A DNA stretch of 64,000 bases from BOG-933 sp037132135 (GTDB lineage: Bacteria > Pseudomonadota > Alphaproteobacteria > Azospirillales > Azospirillaceae). The DNA is taken from assembly GCA_037132135.1 (NCBI GenBank), contig JBAXPR010000001.1:54145-118144 (forward strand), in the 5' to 3' direction. Positions 25,166 through 33,309 of the stretch are shown piece by piece. Below the pieces are notes generated by a model that saw nothing but the letters and a program-made list of their open reading frames with translations, ran no database searches and had not been told where the DNA came from. The position numbers were made by a program, and so were the translations under genes. Every line of letters starts with the position of its first letter. The first letter of the stretch is position 1.

Positions 25166-25206
25166 CGAAAACGCCGTCGGACCCCGGGGGCCCGACGGCG
25201 TTTTCG
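25166..25206 (-). terminator. Intrinsic terminator of chemoreceptor gene
   Basis: A perfect 15-base-pair stem (25166-25180 with 25192-25206) with an 11-base loop; the outer stem is AAAA/TTTT, so the minus-strand RNA ends with a U-run after a GC-rich stem. It lies about 60 bp after the stop of the chemoreceptor gene and before aceB on the same strand. Confidence 0.8.
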
Positions 25207-25269
25207 AACTCCGCTGAACCGGCGCCGCCGCTCTCCGATATGGGAAGGCGACGGCGCTTTGTCATCGGC

Positions 25270-27762
25270 TCAGAACTCTTTCCATTCGTCTTCGTTGCCA
25301 TCGGCGGCGTGTTTAAGTGCGCCGCCGGCGGTCTTGGCCGCACCCGGCCGGGCGGCCGGTTTGGCCACCGGCCGCGCCGCGGGTTTGGCGGCCGGCTTGG
25401 CGGCCGGTTTGGCCGCAACCGGATAATGGGACGGCCGGGCCGCCGCCGTCCGGGCCGGCGGCGCGGCATGGTGCGGCGCCGGGCGCTGGGACTGAGACCC
25501 GCCGCCATGGCTGGCATGCAGACTGTCGACCTTGAAAAAGGCGACGAGAGACCGGAGGTCCGAGGCCTGCCCGGCCATCGACTGGGCCGCCGCCGTGGTT
25601 TCCTCGACCAGGGCCGCGTTCTTCTGGGTCATTTCATCCATCGCCGCGACCGCGGAGTTGATCTCGTCGAGAGCCGAGGCCTGCTCGGAACTGGCCGAAG
25701 CCATTTCGCTGATCAGGGTCGCGACCTGCTTGACCCCGCCGACGATGCCCGACAGCGAATCGCCGGCCTTCTTGACCATCTCAACGCCATTCTGGACCTG
25801 ATTATCGCTGTCGAGAATCAGGGTCTTGATTTCCTTGCTGGCCTGGGCCGAGCGCTGGGCCAGCACCCGGACCTCTTGCGCGACCACCGCGAAGCCCTTG
25901 CCGGCATCGCCGGCCCGGGCCGCCTCGACCGCGGCGTTGAGGGCCAAAAGGTTGGTCTGAAAGGCGATCTCGTCGATCACGCCGATGATGTCGGTGATCT
26001 TGCGCGACGAATCGGCGATCGACTTCATGGCCTCGATCGCCGAATTGGCCACCGCGCCGCCCTGCTCGCCGGCCCGGCGGGCGTCGGTGGCCTGGGTGTT
26101 GGCCCGCTGGGCGTTCTCGGCGCTGGTGCGCACCGTCGCCCCGAGTTGCTCCATCGAGGCCGCGGTCTCTTCGAGACTCGAGGCCTGCTGCTCGGTACGC
26201 TCGGCCAGGTCCGCGCTGCCCGAGGATACCTCGGCCGCCGCCTGGGAAATCGCCTCGGTTGCCTCGCCAATCTGGCCGACGATTTCCGAAAGCTTGGTCG
26301 AGGTGGTGTTGATGTCGTTCTTGAGGTCGTTGAAGGCGCCCTGATAGTCCTTTGAAATCCGCTGATTGAGATCACCCTCCGCCAGCGCCCCGATCACCCG
26401 CGCGATATCGGAGACGGCGCCCTGAACGGTATCGGTCAGACGGTTGATACCCTCGCTCATGGTCTTGTAGAAACCGTCCTTGCCGGCGATATCCAGACGC
26501 GACGAGAGGTCGCCTTTGGCGACCGTGTCGATCAGATGAGCGATTTCGAGGCCGATCGCCTGTTCGCGCTGCCGCTGAGCCTCCGCGGCCCTGCGCTCGG
26601 TCTCGAGGCGCTGGCGCTCGGCCTCGTCCATCCGCACCTTTTCGATCGCGTTCTGTTTGAAGACCTCCACCGCCTTGGCCATCTGGCCGATTTCGTCCTT
26701 ATTGGTAAGCGCGGGCACCACGACGTCATGATTGCCCGAGGCCAGTGTGGTCATGGTGGTGGTCATCGCGACCACCGGCCCGGTGATCGAGCGGGCGATC
26801 AGCCAGGCGAAGAACAGGCCGAACAGCGCCGCCGCCACCGCGATCCACAACTCCAGCGCCGAGGCACTGGCGATCGTCTGCTCCATCTCGACCCGGGTGG
26901 CGTTGAGCGCGGTATGCTGAGACTCGGCGGTCACCGTCGCGACCCGGGCGAACTCCTTGGCCCTGGTCGACATGTCCTTGTTCAGCAGGTTGTCGGTGGC
27001 GAGCGCCGCGGCCGAGGCCTCGGTAAAAGCCTTGCGGTATTTGTCGGCGTTGGCATCGACCTGGGCCGCCAGCCGTTTTTGCGCCGGATCCTGGAAGCGC
27101 GCCGCCAGACCGTCGGTCAGCGTCACGGCCTCATCCATGATCGCCTTGATGGCGGGAATGTCCTTCTCCTCGGGATCGAGCAGGAACTTCACCGCGCTCA
27201 GGCGCGCCAGCATCACTTTTTCCATCAGCAAACCGACCCGGGCCGCCGTCTCGAAGTCCTTGGCCTCGATCGAGTGGTGCACCAACGCCGCAATATCCTC
27301 CCGCAGACCCTTGCCGATCGGGTTCATGCCCTCTTCGACCAGCTTGTCGCGCTTGTGGCGAAGATCGACGATCTTGTCGAAATCGGCGCGATAAGCCTCG
27401 AAATGACCGGTCATGGTCTCCAGATTGGCCCGGCGCTGGGGGTCGAGCATCTTATTGTGGGTTACCGCCAGCAACTCGCCCAGATTCTTCTGGTTTTCCC
27501 GCACCGCGGCGGCGAACTGGTCCTCGCCGGTATTGCCGAACTGGCGGACATTACGCCGCATTTCGGCAACCAGCGCATTCACCGTTGCCACCCGCTCGGC
27601 ATTGTCGGAGATCGTGCTGTAGCGGCCCATAAAGGTTTCAACGCTATCGAAACCACGGATGCCGATCAAGGCAACCACACCCAGAAGCAAAAGTATCACC
27701 AGGAACCCGGTATAGATCCGGCTTCCGACCTTGAACTGGCCGAAAAAACTGGTTTTTTCCAT
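25270..27762 (-). CDS. Methyl-accepting chemotaxis protein with CheR-tether-like tail
   Basis: An 830-residue chemoreceptor. ATG 27762 is preferred over GTG 27771 because AGAGG lies ten bases before it. One transmembrane helix (about 15-38), a long all-helical periplasmic region of about 260 residues that resembles a helical bimodular (HBM) sensor, a second transmembrane helix (about 305-325), HAMP segments, and a full signalling domain with the conserved hairpin tip IDEIAFQTNLLALNAAVEAARAG. After the signalling domain there is a Pro/Ala/Lys-rich flexible linker (AAKPAAKPAAKP-like) and the final residues DEWKEF, which match the W-x-x-F/Y pentapeptide used to tether CheR or CheB. It is away from the che operon but has a sigma-28-like promoter. 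Confidence 0.93.
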   Translation of the reverse strand: MEKTSFFGQFKVGSRIYTGFLVILLLLGVVALIGIRGFDSVETFMGRYSTISDNAERVATVNALVAEMRRNVRQFGNTGEDQFAAAVRENQKNLGELLAVTHNKMLDPQRRANLETMTGHFEAYRADFDKIVDLRHKRDKLVEEGMNPIGKGLREDIAALVHHSIEAKDFETAARVGLLMEKVMLARLSAVKFLLDPEEKDIPAIKAIMDEAVTLTDGLAARFQDPAQKRLAAQVDANADKYRKAFTEASAAALATDNLLNKDMSTRAKEFARVATVTAESQHTALNATRVEMEQTIASASALELWIAVAAALFGLFFAWLIARSITGPVVAMTTTMTTLASGNHDVVVPALTNKDEIGQMAKAVEVFKQNAIEKVRMDEAERQRLETERRAAEAQRQREQAIGLEIAHLIDTVAKGDLSSRLDIAGKDGFYKTMSEGINRLTDTVQGAVSDIARVIGALAEGDLNQRISKDYQGAFNDLKNDINTTSTKLSEIVGQIGEATEAISQAAAEVSSGSADLAERTEQQASSLEETAASMEQLGATVRTSAENAQRANTQATDARRAGEQGGAVANSAIEAMKSIADSSRKITDIIGVIDEIAFQTNLLALNAAVEAARAGDAGKGFAVVAQEVRVLAQRSAQASKEIKTLILDSDNQVQNGVEMVKKAGDSLSGIVGGVKQVATLISEMASASSEQASALDEINSAVAAMDEMTQKNAALVEETTAAAQSMAGQASDLRSLVAFFKVDSLHASHGGGSQSQRPAPHHAAPPARTAAARPSHYPVAAKPAAKPAAKPAARPVAKPAARPGAAKTAGGALKHAADGNEDEWKEF

Positions 27763-27786
27763 GGTTTGCACACCTCTTGGGTCCGG

Positions 27787-27812
27787 TTATCGGCGTCCGT
27801 GGCCCGGCTTGA
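27787..27812 (-). promoter_or_regulatory. Sigma-28 (FliA)-like promoter of chemoreceptor
   Basis: On the minus strand the sequence GCCGATAA (27794-27787) is an exact match to the FliA -10 box, with TCAA (27812-27809) 14 bases upstream against the consensus TAAA at 15. Transcription would start roughly 20 bases before the ribosome site and ATG 27762. This ties the receptor to the flagellar regulon. Confidence 0.6.
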
Positions 27813-27945
27813 CCCAGCTGCAGGCCACAAAAAATGCCGGCTGCTTCCCGCCAGCAACCGGCCATAAATCTACCATAGCGGGGCAGCATTCACGACAGCA
27901 TCATTGTCGCGCCCGCAGCCGAACGCCAGCCCCCGGGCCCCGGAC

Positions 27946-28560
27946 CTAGTGCGGCCGGAGCATTGGCCCCAAGCCATCCTGCACGGCATGACTGAGACGG
28001 CTGTCAAGGTCTTCCATCATGCCGCGAACCAGCTTGTCCCATGCTTCTTCACGACCCGCGAGAGAAATGCCCTCGGGGACAGTGGACGAGCGGCTGGCCG
28101 TGGCCTGGGCATAGCCAGTTAAACCGGTGGTGGGCGACTGGCAAACGATCTTCACCTCGACCCGGCCGTCGTAGCGCTGCGCCTGCTGGGTCGTGAAATA
28201 GGCAGTGATCCCCTGTTCGCGGGCAAGTTGCGATTCAACGATGCTGGCATCGAGAATGATGATCTGCGCCGAACCGCTGCGGCCGACCGCCCGCAGGCGC
28301 TCTGCGGCCCAACGTCGCACCGCCTGTCCGGGCGGATTGGGCGCGAGCTGTTCGACGTTCGGCTTGGCCATGGGCGAGCGGTATTGATCGACGATATCGA
28401 TGGTCGCGACGTCAAGACCAATGGTGTTGCGGTCGGCAAAGCTCACCGCCGGCGGCTTGACCGGAACCTGACTGGCGCAGCCGGCCAGGGCGACTCCCAG
28501 TGTGACCATCGCCAATACCACCAGCATCCTCGGCGTCCGAGGCCCCGTTGACCCTGCCAT
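27946..28560 (-). CDS. Putative lipoprotein, DUF-type, unknown
   Basis: The frame is open upstream, but ATG 28560 has a strong GGGGAGG site nine bases before it and leads into a lipoprotein signal: basic start, hydrophobic core (MLVVLAMVTLGVA) and lipobox LAGC with the Cys at about residue 28. The mature protein of about 176 residues contains VSFADRNTIGLDVATIDIVDQY, a helical middle with many Arg/Ala, and RYDGRVEVKIVCQSPTTGLTGYAQA, resembling small periplasmic lipoproteins of Rhodospirillales of unknown function. It is divergent from yafJ. The family is not identified. Confidence 0.75.
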   Translation of the reverse strand: MAGSTGPRTPRMLVVLAMVTLGVALAGCASQVPVKPPAVSFADRNTIGLDVATIDIVDQYRSPMAKPNVEQLAPNPPGQAVRRWAAERLRAVGRSGSAQIIILDASIVESQLAREQGITAYFTTQQAQRYDGRVEVKIVCQSPTTGLTGYAQATASRSSTVPEGISLAGREEAWDKLVRGMMEDLDSRLSHAVQDGLGPMLRPH

Positions 28561-28684
28561 CGTTCCGCACCTCCCCGATCTCACCCAACCACAGTCTTGG
28601 TTGCCGGTGTCTTCCCGGTCTATCATCCCGCTCCCGTCGCCGCAATCGGTGGCGGTGCAGTTCTGTTCCGCGAGCCCTGCCACC

Positions 28685-29470
28685 ATGTGCGAACTCTTTG
28701 GCATGAGCGCCAACGTCCCGACCGATATCTGCTTCAGCTTCGCCGGGCTGATGCGCCGGGGCGGGGAGACCGGCCCCCATCGCGACGGCTGGGGCGTCGC
28801 CTTTTACGAGGACAAGGGCTGCCGGACCTTCCACGACCCGCGGGCCAGCGCGGACTCGGAAATCGCCCGGCTGGTGCGCAGCCACGCCATCCAGTCGGAA
28901 CTGGTGATCTGCCACATCCGAAAGGCGACCCACGGCCGGGTCTGCCTGGAAAACACCCACCCCTTCACCCGGGAATTGTGGGGCCATCAGTGGGCCTTCG
29001 CCCATAACGGCAAACTGCCCGGCGTCAAGAAGCGACCGCTGAGCTTCTTCCGCCCGATCGGCACCACCGACAGCGAACACGCCTTCTGCTGGCTGCTCGA
29101 TCAGGTGCGCCTCGCCCATCCCGGTCCCAGGTTTCCCCGGACCGGCCTCGAGCCGCTGATTCGCGATCTGACCGCCGATCTCGGCTCGCTCGGCATCTTC
29201 AATATGCTGCTGAGCGACGCCCGCCACCTCTACTGCCGTTGCAGCACCAATCTGGCCTGGCTGACCCGCCACGCGCCCTTCGGCACCGCGACCCTGATCG
29301 ACGAGGACCTGACGGTGGATTTCGACCGCCGGACCTCGCCCGGCGACGTCGTCACCGTGATCGCGACCAAGCCGCTGACCCGCGACGAGCCCTGGATCAC
29401 CCTGGCCCCCGGTTCGTTCGTCACCTTCCGCCAGGGCCGCCACCTCGTTCCCTCGGGCCGCAGCCGCTGA
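28685..29470 (+). CDS. yafJ: Class II glutamine amidotransferase, YafJ-like
   Basis: A 261-residue protein from ATG 28685. After Met removal Cys2 would be the N-terminal nucleophile of a class II (Ntn) glutamine amidotransferase. The sequence follows E. coli YafJ closely as I remember it: CELFGMSANVPTDICFSF, GPHRDGWGVAFYE, NTHPFTRELWG, the oxyanion-type FAHNG, TDSEHAFCWLL, and GTATLIDED. It has no synthase domain, so it would need a partner or acts as a stand-alone amidohydrolase; the physiological substrate is not known. The upstream neighbour is a divergent lipoprotein and the downstream one a convergent cyclase 13 bp away. Confidence 0.88.
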   Translation: MCELFGMSANVPTDICFSFAGLMRRGGETGPHRDGWGVAFYEDKGCRTFHDPRASADSEIARLVRSHAIQSELVICHIRKATHGRVCLENTHPFTRELWGHQWAFAHNGKLPGVKKRPLSFFRPIGTTDSEHAFCWLLDQVRLAHPGPRFPRTGLEPLIRDLTADLGSLGIFNMLLSDARHLYCRCSTNLAWLTRHAPFGTATLIDEDLTVDFDRRTSPGDVVTVIATKPLTRDEPWITLAPGSFVTFRQGRHLVPSGRSR

Positions 29471-29483
29471 TCCCGAGGCCGGT

Positions 29484-30401
29484 TCAGACTTCGACGTCGG
29501 AGACAAACCGCAGCACGTGGGCCTGATCGGGCCGCTCCGGCACCGCGCCGATGCCGAGCCAGCCCCGGCCCACCAGCTTGGCCTTCTCGCGGCGCAGCGG
29601 CAGCGACGGGCCGTCACCGGCCCGGATAAAGGTGCCGTTGGAGCTGTGGTCGGTCAGGACGAAGCTCTCGCGGCTGAACTCGATCGAGCCGTGGTGGCGT
29701 GAGGCCAGCGGCGAGGCGACCACGAGGTCGCACGACACATGGCGCCCGATGGTCAGCTTCGGCACCCGCACGCTGATGCAGCTTTCGCAATCCCGATACA
29801 TCAGCCGCAGGGTAAATTCGGCGCCGCGGACCCCGCCCGTCTGCAGGGCATCGCCGATCACCGTGCGGTCATAAACGCTGTCGTCGCCGGGCCGGTCATG
29901 GAGGGCATAGATGCGAATCGCGGCCGTCTTGCCCTTGACCCGGGTGGTGTCGATCAGCCGGCAGCGGCCACGCATCGCGTCCGGCAACCGGCTCACCGCC
30001 GCCTCGGTCAGCAGGGTTTCGGCCGGACTGGCCATGGTCTCGACCCGGGAGGCAACATTGATGGCGTCACCGAAAATATCGCCGCCACTGCTCACGACGC
30101 TGCCGAAGTGAATGCCGATGCGCAGGCGGAGATCATTCCAGCCCCGCCGGTCGAGCCGCGACACCTCGGCGGCCGCCATCATCTGGGTGGCGGCCCGGCA
30201 GGCCAGTTCGGGGCTGGCGAACACGCACATCAGCCCGTCGCCGAGACTCTTGACCACCCGCCCCCGAACCTCGGCGACCTCGCCTTCGAGCCGCCGGAGC
30301 AACGTCCCGATCACCTCGGCCGCCCGAAGGTTGCCAAGCGACTCGTACAGCCGGGTACTGTCGCACGCATCGACAAACAGGATGGCCAGTTCAAGTTCCA
30401 T
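29484..30401 (-). CDS. Adenylate/guanylate cyclase with C-terminal FHA domain
   Basis: A 305-residue soluble protein. Residues 1 to about 170 are a class III cyclase domain beginning directly at the catalytic core: both metal aspartates are present (LFVDACDST and SLGDGLMCVF) and the Asn/Arg pair is in AINVASRVE. The C-terminal part (about 195-300) reads as a forkhead-associated (FHA) domain, with LTIGRHVSCDLVV, ASRHHGSIEF and LTDHSSNGTF motifs that bind phosphothreonine. The combination suggests cAMP or cGMP synthesis controlled by a Ser/Thr kinase, or the cyclase brought to a phosphorylated partner. No kinase is nearby. ATG 30401 has only a weak ribosome site. It is convergent with yafJ. Confidence 0.88.
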   Translation of the reverse strand: MELELAILFVDACDSTRLYESLGNLRAAEVIGTLLRRLEGEVAEVRGRVVKSLGDGLMCVFASPELACRAATQMMAAAEVSRLDRRGWNDLRLRIGIHFGSVVSSGGDIFGDAINVASRVETMASPAETLLTEAAVSRLPDAMRGRCRLIDTTRVKGKTAAIRIYALHDRPGDDSVYDRTVIGDALQTGGVRGAEFTLRLMYRDCESCISVRVPKLTIGRHVSCDLVVASPLASRHHGSIEFSRESFVLTDHSSNGTFIRAGDGPSLPLRREKAKLVGRGWLGIGAVPERPDQAHVLRFVSDVEV

Positions 30402-30494
30402 GGCGGTCCGCGCCGATTCGTCCGGAAAGCCCCGAGACAGCCTTCATAGCATACTCGGGTCGGAAAGGTCATCCGAGGCGGCGCCGATCAGGAA

Positions 30495-30524
30495 TTGCCA
30501 GACCGCCCCCGGTGACTCTAAGAT
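30495..30524 (+). promoter_or_regulatory. Possible promoter of mepA
   Basis: TTGCCA (30495-30500) and TAAGAT (30519-30524) with an 18-base spacer, about 28 bases before the ATG at 30553. Confidence 0.4.
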
Positions 30525-30552
30525 GGCGATAGATCGGACGGGGGCAACCACG

Positions 30553-31461
30553 ATGCCGGAGCGGACTCAAACCATGGTAGATCGCCTTGGGGGCGGAACC
30601 CTGCGGGTGGGGGTCCTGCTCCTGATCATCGCCGCCGCCGGGTCTGCCCGGGCCGAGGAGGGCGGAGCCGGCGTCGCCTGGACCCTGGCGCGCTCGCCCT
30701 CACCCGGCCTCGCCCAGGTGATTGGCGGCTATGCTCATGGCTGCCTCGCCGGCGGGGTCGCCCTGACCCTCGACGGCCCGGGCTATCAGGTGATGCGGCC
30801 GGCGCGGCGCCGCTATTTCGGCCATCCGTCGCTGATCGACTATCTCCAGAAGCTGGGCCGGCGCGTTCACGATGCCGGGCTGCCGGCGATTGCCCTCGGT
30901 GATCTCTCGCAGCCCCGCGGCGGTCCGATGAACTTCGGCCACGCCAGCCATCAAAGCGGCCTCGATGTCGATATCTGGCTCCGCCTCGATCTGCCGCCGC
31001 TGCCCCGGGACCGCCGGGACAGCCTCAAGGAAATCTCGCTGGTCAACGGCGATACCCACCGGGTGCAGCGTCCGGGCTGGAGCGCGGCCCACGCGAAGCT
31101 GCTGCGCCTGGCCGCCGCAGACCCCCGCGTCGAGCGCATCTTCGTCAACCCGGCGATCAAGTTCGAATTGTGCGGCAAGGCCGGCGCCGACCGCGACTGG
31201 CTGCGTCTGATCCGCCCCTGGTACGGCCACGACGATCATATCCACGTTCGGCTGCACTGCCCCGCCGACAGCCCCCTCTGCGAGCCGCAAAAGCCGCTGC
31301 CCGACGGCGATGGCTGCGGCAGTGAACTGATGTCGTGGATGCCGGAAGCCCACCCGCCGCGCCCGGTCGCCCGCCGCACACCGCGCGCCGAGCCCGACCT
31401 GCCGCTGGCCTGCTACCATGTCATCGTTGCCGCCGGCCCCACCCTCGACACCACGCGGTGA
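30553..31461 (+). CDS. mepA: Penicillin-insensitive murein endopeptidase
   Basis: A 302-residue protein from ATG 30553. It has an N-terminal signal peptide (LRVGVLLLIIAAAGSARA, cut about residue 34). MepA is a periplasmic zinc endopeptidase of the LAS group (M74) that cuts D-Ala to meso-DAP cross-links in peptidoglycan. The zinc-site motifs are present: FGHASHQSGLDVDIW and, in the C-terminal half, WYGHDDHIHVRLHC. Several Cys residues near the end (SPLCEP, DGCG, ACYHV) may form disulfides. Length is somewhat greater than E. coli MepA (274) because of the N-terminus and C-terminus. Divergent from the cyclase-FHA gene. Confidence 0.93.
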   Translation: MPERTQTMVDRLGGGTLRVGVLLLIIAAAGSARAEEGGAGVAWTLARSPSPGLAQVIGGYAHGCLAGGVALTLDGPGYQVMRPARRRYFGHPSLIDYLQKLGRRVHDAGLPAIALGDLSQPRGGPMNFGHASHQSGLDVDIWLRLDLPPLPRDRRDSLKEISLVNGDTHRVQRPGWSAAHAKLLRLAAADPRVERIFVNPAIKFELCGKAGADRDWLRLIRPWYGHDDHIHVRLHCPADSPLCEPQKPLPDGDGCGSELMSWMPEAHPPRPVARRTPRAEPDLPLACYHVIVAAGPTLDTTR

Positions 31462-31639
31462 CGGCGGCGGTCAGGCGCGGGCCAGCCTCCCGGTCATTGT
31501 TGAAAAACTTTCCAAAATCAACGTCTTCTGTTAAGCTCTCGAGTGGCCGGAATGGTACTTGTCGTGGTTGCACGCGGCGGAGAGCACCAACGTCAATCCG
31601 GGTGGCGCAATTTCGACAAGACAAACAGTGTACACCCCC

Positions 31640-32605
31640 ATGACAACATCGAACAATTCAGAGTCTGATGACCATACCGAAGAGGAAGCCCCGAATCTGT
31701 CGCTAAAAACTAAGCTAAAAGCTTGGTGGGAAGGATATGACCTTTCGGGTTTAAAGCGGAAACGCCTGAAGGATGAGGCGGACAGTGCCGCGGCCGAAGC
31801 AGAAGGCCCAAATGTTCTTGGCCTGAACCGCCACGGCAAGCCGTTGTGGTCGGCCTCCCGGGTTGAAGTGGCAGAAAAAATCTGGGGTGCCGGCTTCGTG
31901 CTGCCCGGTGGCATCGAACTGATCACGACGCTGACCAAGCCGCTCGGACTCAATCCGGCCATGACGGTGCTGGAACTTGGCTCCGGCCTCGGCGGATCCA
32001 CCCGGTGCATGGCCAGCCAGAATGGCTGCTGGGTCACCGGTCTCGAAGCCTCGCCGTTTCTTGCCGAGCAGGGTATGCTGCGCTCGACCAAGGCCGGATT
32101 GGGCAAGCAGGCCCCGATCGAGGTCTATGACCCGGAAAACCTCAAATACGGCAAGCGGGTCGACGTCGTCTTTGCCAAGGACGTCTTTTACACCATCAAA
32201 GACAAAAGCAAGCTCTTTGACCGCATCGAGGCGATTCTCAAGCCGCGCGGCCAGTTTCTCTTTACGGATTACGTCGTTGATCCGGACAAGCGCAATTCAC
32301 GGTCCATCGTATCCTGGTGCGACCGCGAGCCCCTGGAACCGCAATTGTGGACGCTTCAGGGCGCGCTCGACGCCTTCACCCAATGTAATCTCGATCTCCG
32401 CGTCCACGAGGACATCACCGCGGCCCATCGCCTGCAGATTCTGGCCGCGATCAAGTCGCTGACCGAGCACCTCGAGAAGCACTATCTCGACAAGGAAACC
32501 AAGATCAACGTCATTGATGAGGTCGAAACCTGGGCACAACGAGTCGCCGCCCTCGGCGCCGGCCTGAAGTGCTACCGCTTTTATGCCCTGAAGGCGCCGG
32601 AGTAG
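31640..32605 (+). CDS. SAM-dependent methyltransferase
   Basis: From ATG 31640 the protein has 321 residues; the start has no clear ribosome site and the frame is open to 31559, so it is uncertain. Residues 1-70 are polar with an acidic stretch (SDDHTEEE) and a Lys-rich helix, and their codons are more AT-rich than the rest. The core is a Rossmann-type methyltransferase with motif I VLELGSGLGGS and the acidic residue of motif II (GLEASPFL), followed by VDVVFAKDVFYTI and FLFTDYVVD. The substrate cannot be told from the sequence; small molecules such as lipids or sterol-like compounds are typical of similar proteins. It is convergent with elbB. Confidence 0.75.
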   Translation: MTTSNNSESDDHTEEEAPNLSLKTKLKAWWEGYDLSGLKRKRLKDEADSAAAEAEGPNVLGLNRHGKPLWSASRVEVAEKIWGAGFVLPGGIELITTLTKPLGLNPAMTVLELGSGLGGSTRCMASQNGCWVTGLEASPFLAEQGMLRSTKAGLGKQAPIEVYDPENLKYGKRVDVVFAKDVFYTIKDKSKLFDRIEAILKPRGQFLFTDYVVDPDKRNSRSIVSWCDREPLEPQLWTLQGALDAFTQCNLDLRVHEDITAAHRLQILAAIKSLTEHLEKHYLDKETKINVIDEVETWAQRVAALGAGLKCYRFYALKAPE

Positions 32606-32617
32606 CCGGCGCCGCCC

Positions 32618-33280
32618 CTAGCCGCCCATCAGGTCCAGCACCGCCTTGATGGCGTTGTCGGCACCGTCGGCGATCTGGGCTACCGTCGAGTCCAGCATAT
32701 AGCAGGGCGTGGTCACGACCTTCAGGCGCCGGTCGACCACCACTTCGGCCTGACGGGCCGGGATATGCCGGGCACCGAGCTTTTCCAGCGCCGCGGCGGT
32801 ACCGGCATCCTGACCGATGGTCAGGTCAACGGCACCGAGAATCCTGGCCAGCAGCGCCGGCGCGATGCACAGCGCCGCCACCGGCTTTCCCGCCGCGACC
32901 ATGGCCCGGACCGCCGCCTCGACCGCGGGGTTGACCGTGGCATCGGCACCATCGAAGGCAAAGCTGGAGAGGTTCTTGGCAGCGCCAAAGCCGCCGGGAA
33001 ACACCAGCGCATCGACCTCGGCGGCCTTGAAGCCGGCCAGATCGCGGATCTGGCCGCGGGCGATGCGCGCGGCCTCGACCAGCACATTGCGGGTCTCGAC
33101 CATCTCCTGGCCGGTCAGATGGTTGATGACATGGTGCTGATTGATGTTGGGGGAGAAGCACACCGCCTCGGCGCCGTGCCGGCTGATGGCCAGCAGGGTC
33201 AGCACGGATTCGTGGATTTCGGCACCATCATAAACGCCGCACCCGGAGAGCACCACCGCGATCGTCTTCTTTGCGCTCAT
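32618..33280 (-). CDS. elbB: ElbB/DJ-1-PfpI family glyoxalase-like protein
   Basis: A 220-residue protein of the DJ-1/PfpI superfamily. The start SAKKTIAVVLSGCGVYDGAEIHESV and the nucleophile Cys in the elbow AALCIAPALLARI are the ElbB signatures; it also has the NQHHVINHLTGQ and VFPGGFGAAKNLSSFAF segments. ElbB was linked to early isoprenoid biosynthesis and shows glyoxalase-type activity. Here it is the third gene of a unit with hopanoid genes hpnI and hpnJ, 29 bp after hpnJ, which fits a role near isoprenoid metabolism. Confidence 0.9.
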   Translation of the reverse strand: MSAKKTIAVVLSGCGVYDGAEIHESVLTLLAISRHGAEAVCFSPNINQHHVINHLTGQEMVETRNVLVEAARIARGQIRDLAGFKAAEVDALVFPGGFGAAKNLSSFAFDGADATVNPAVEAAVRAMVAAGKPVAALCIAPALLARILGAVDLTIGQDAGTAAALEKLGARHIPARQAEVVVDRRLKVVTTPCYMLDSTVAQIADGADNAIKAVLDLMGG

Positions 33281-33309
33281 CGCCCCTTACCTCCCTCTCT
33301 CAACCCGCT

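Noticed and set aside
28412..29617. A 401-codon minus-strand frame over yafJ.
   Set aside because: It is the shadow of yafJ, whose product has clear amidotransferase motifs from Cys2 on; the shadow has no recognisable pattern.
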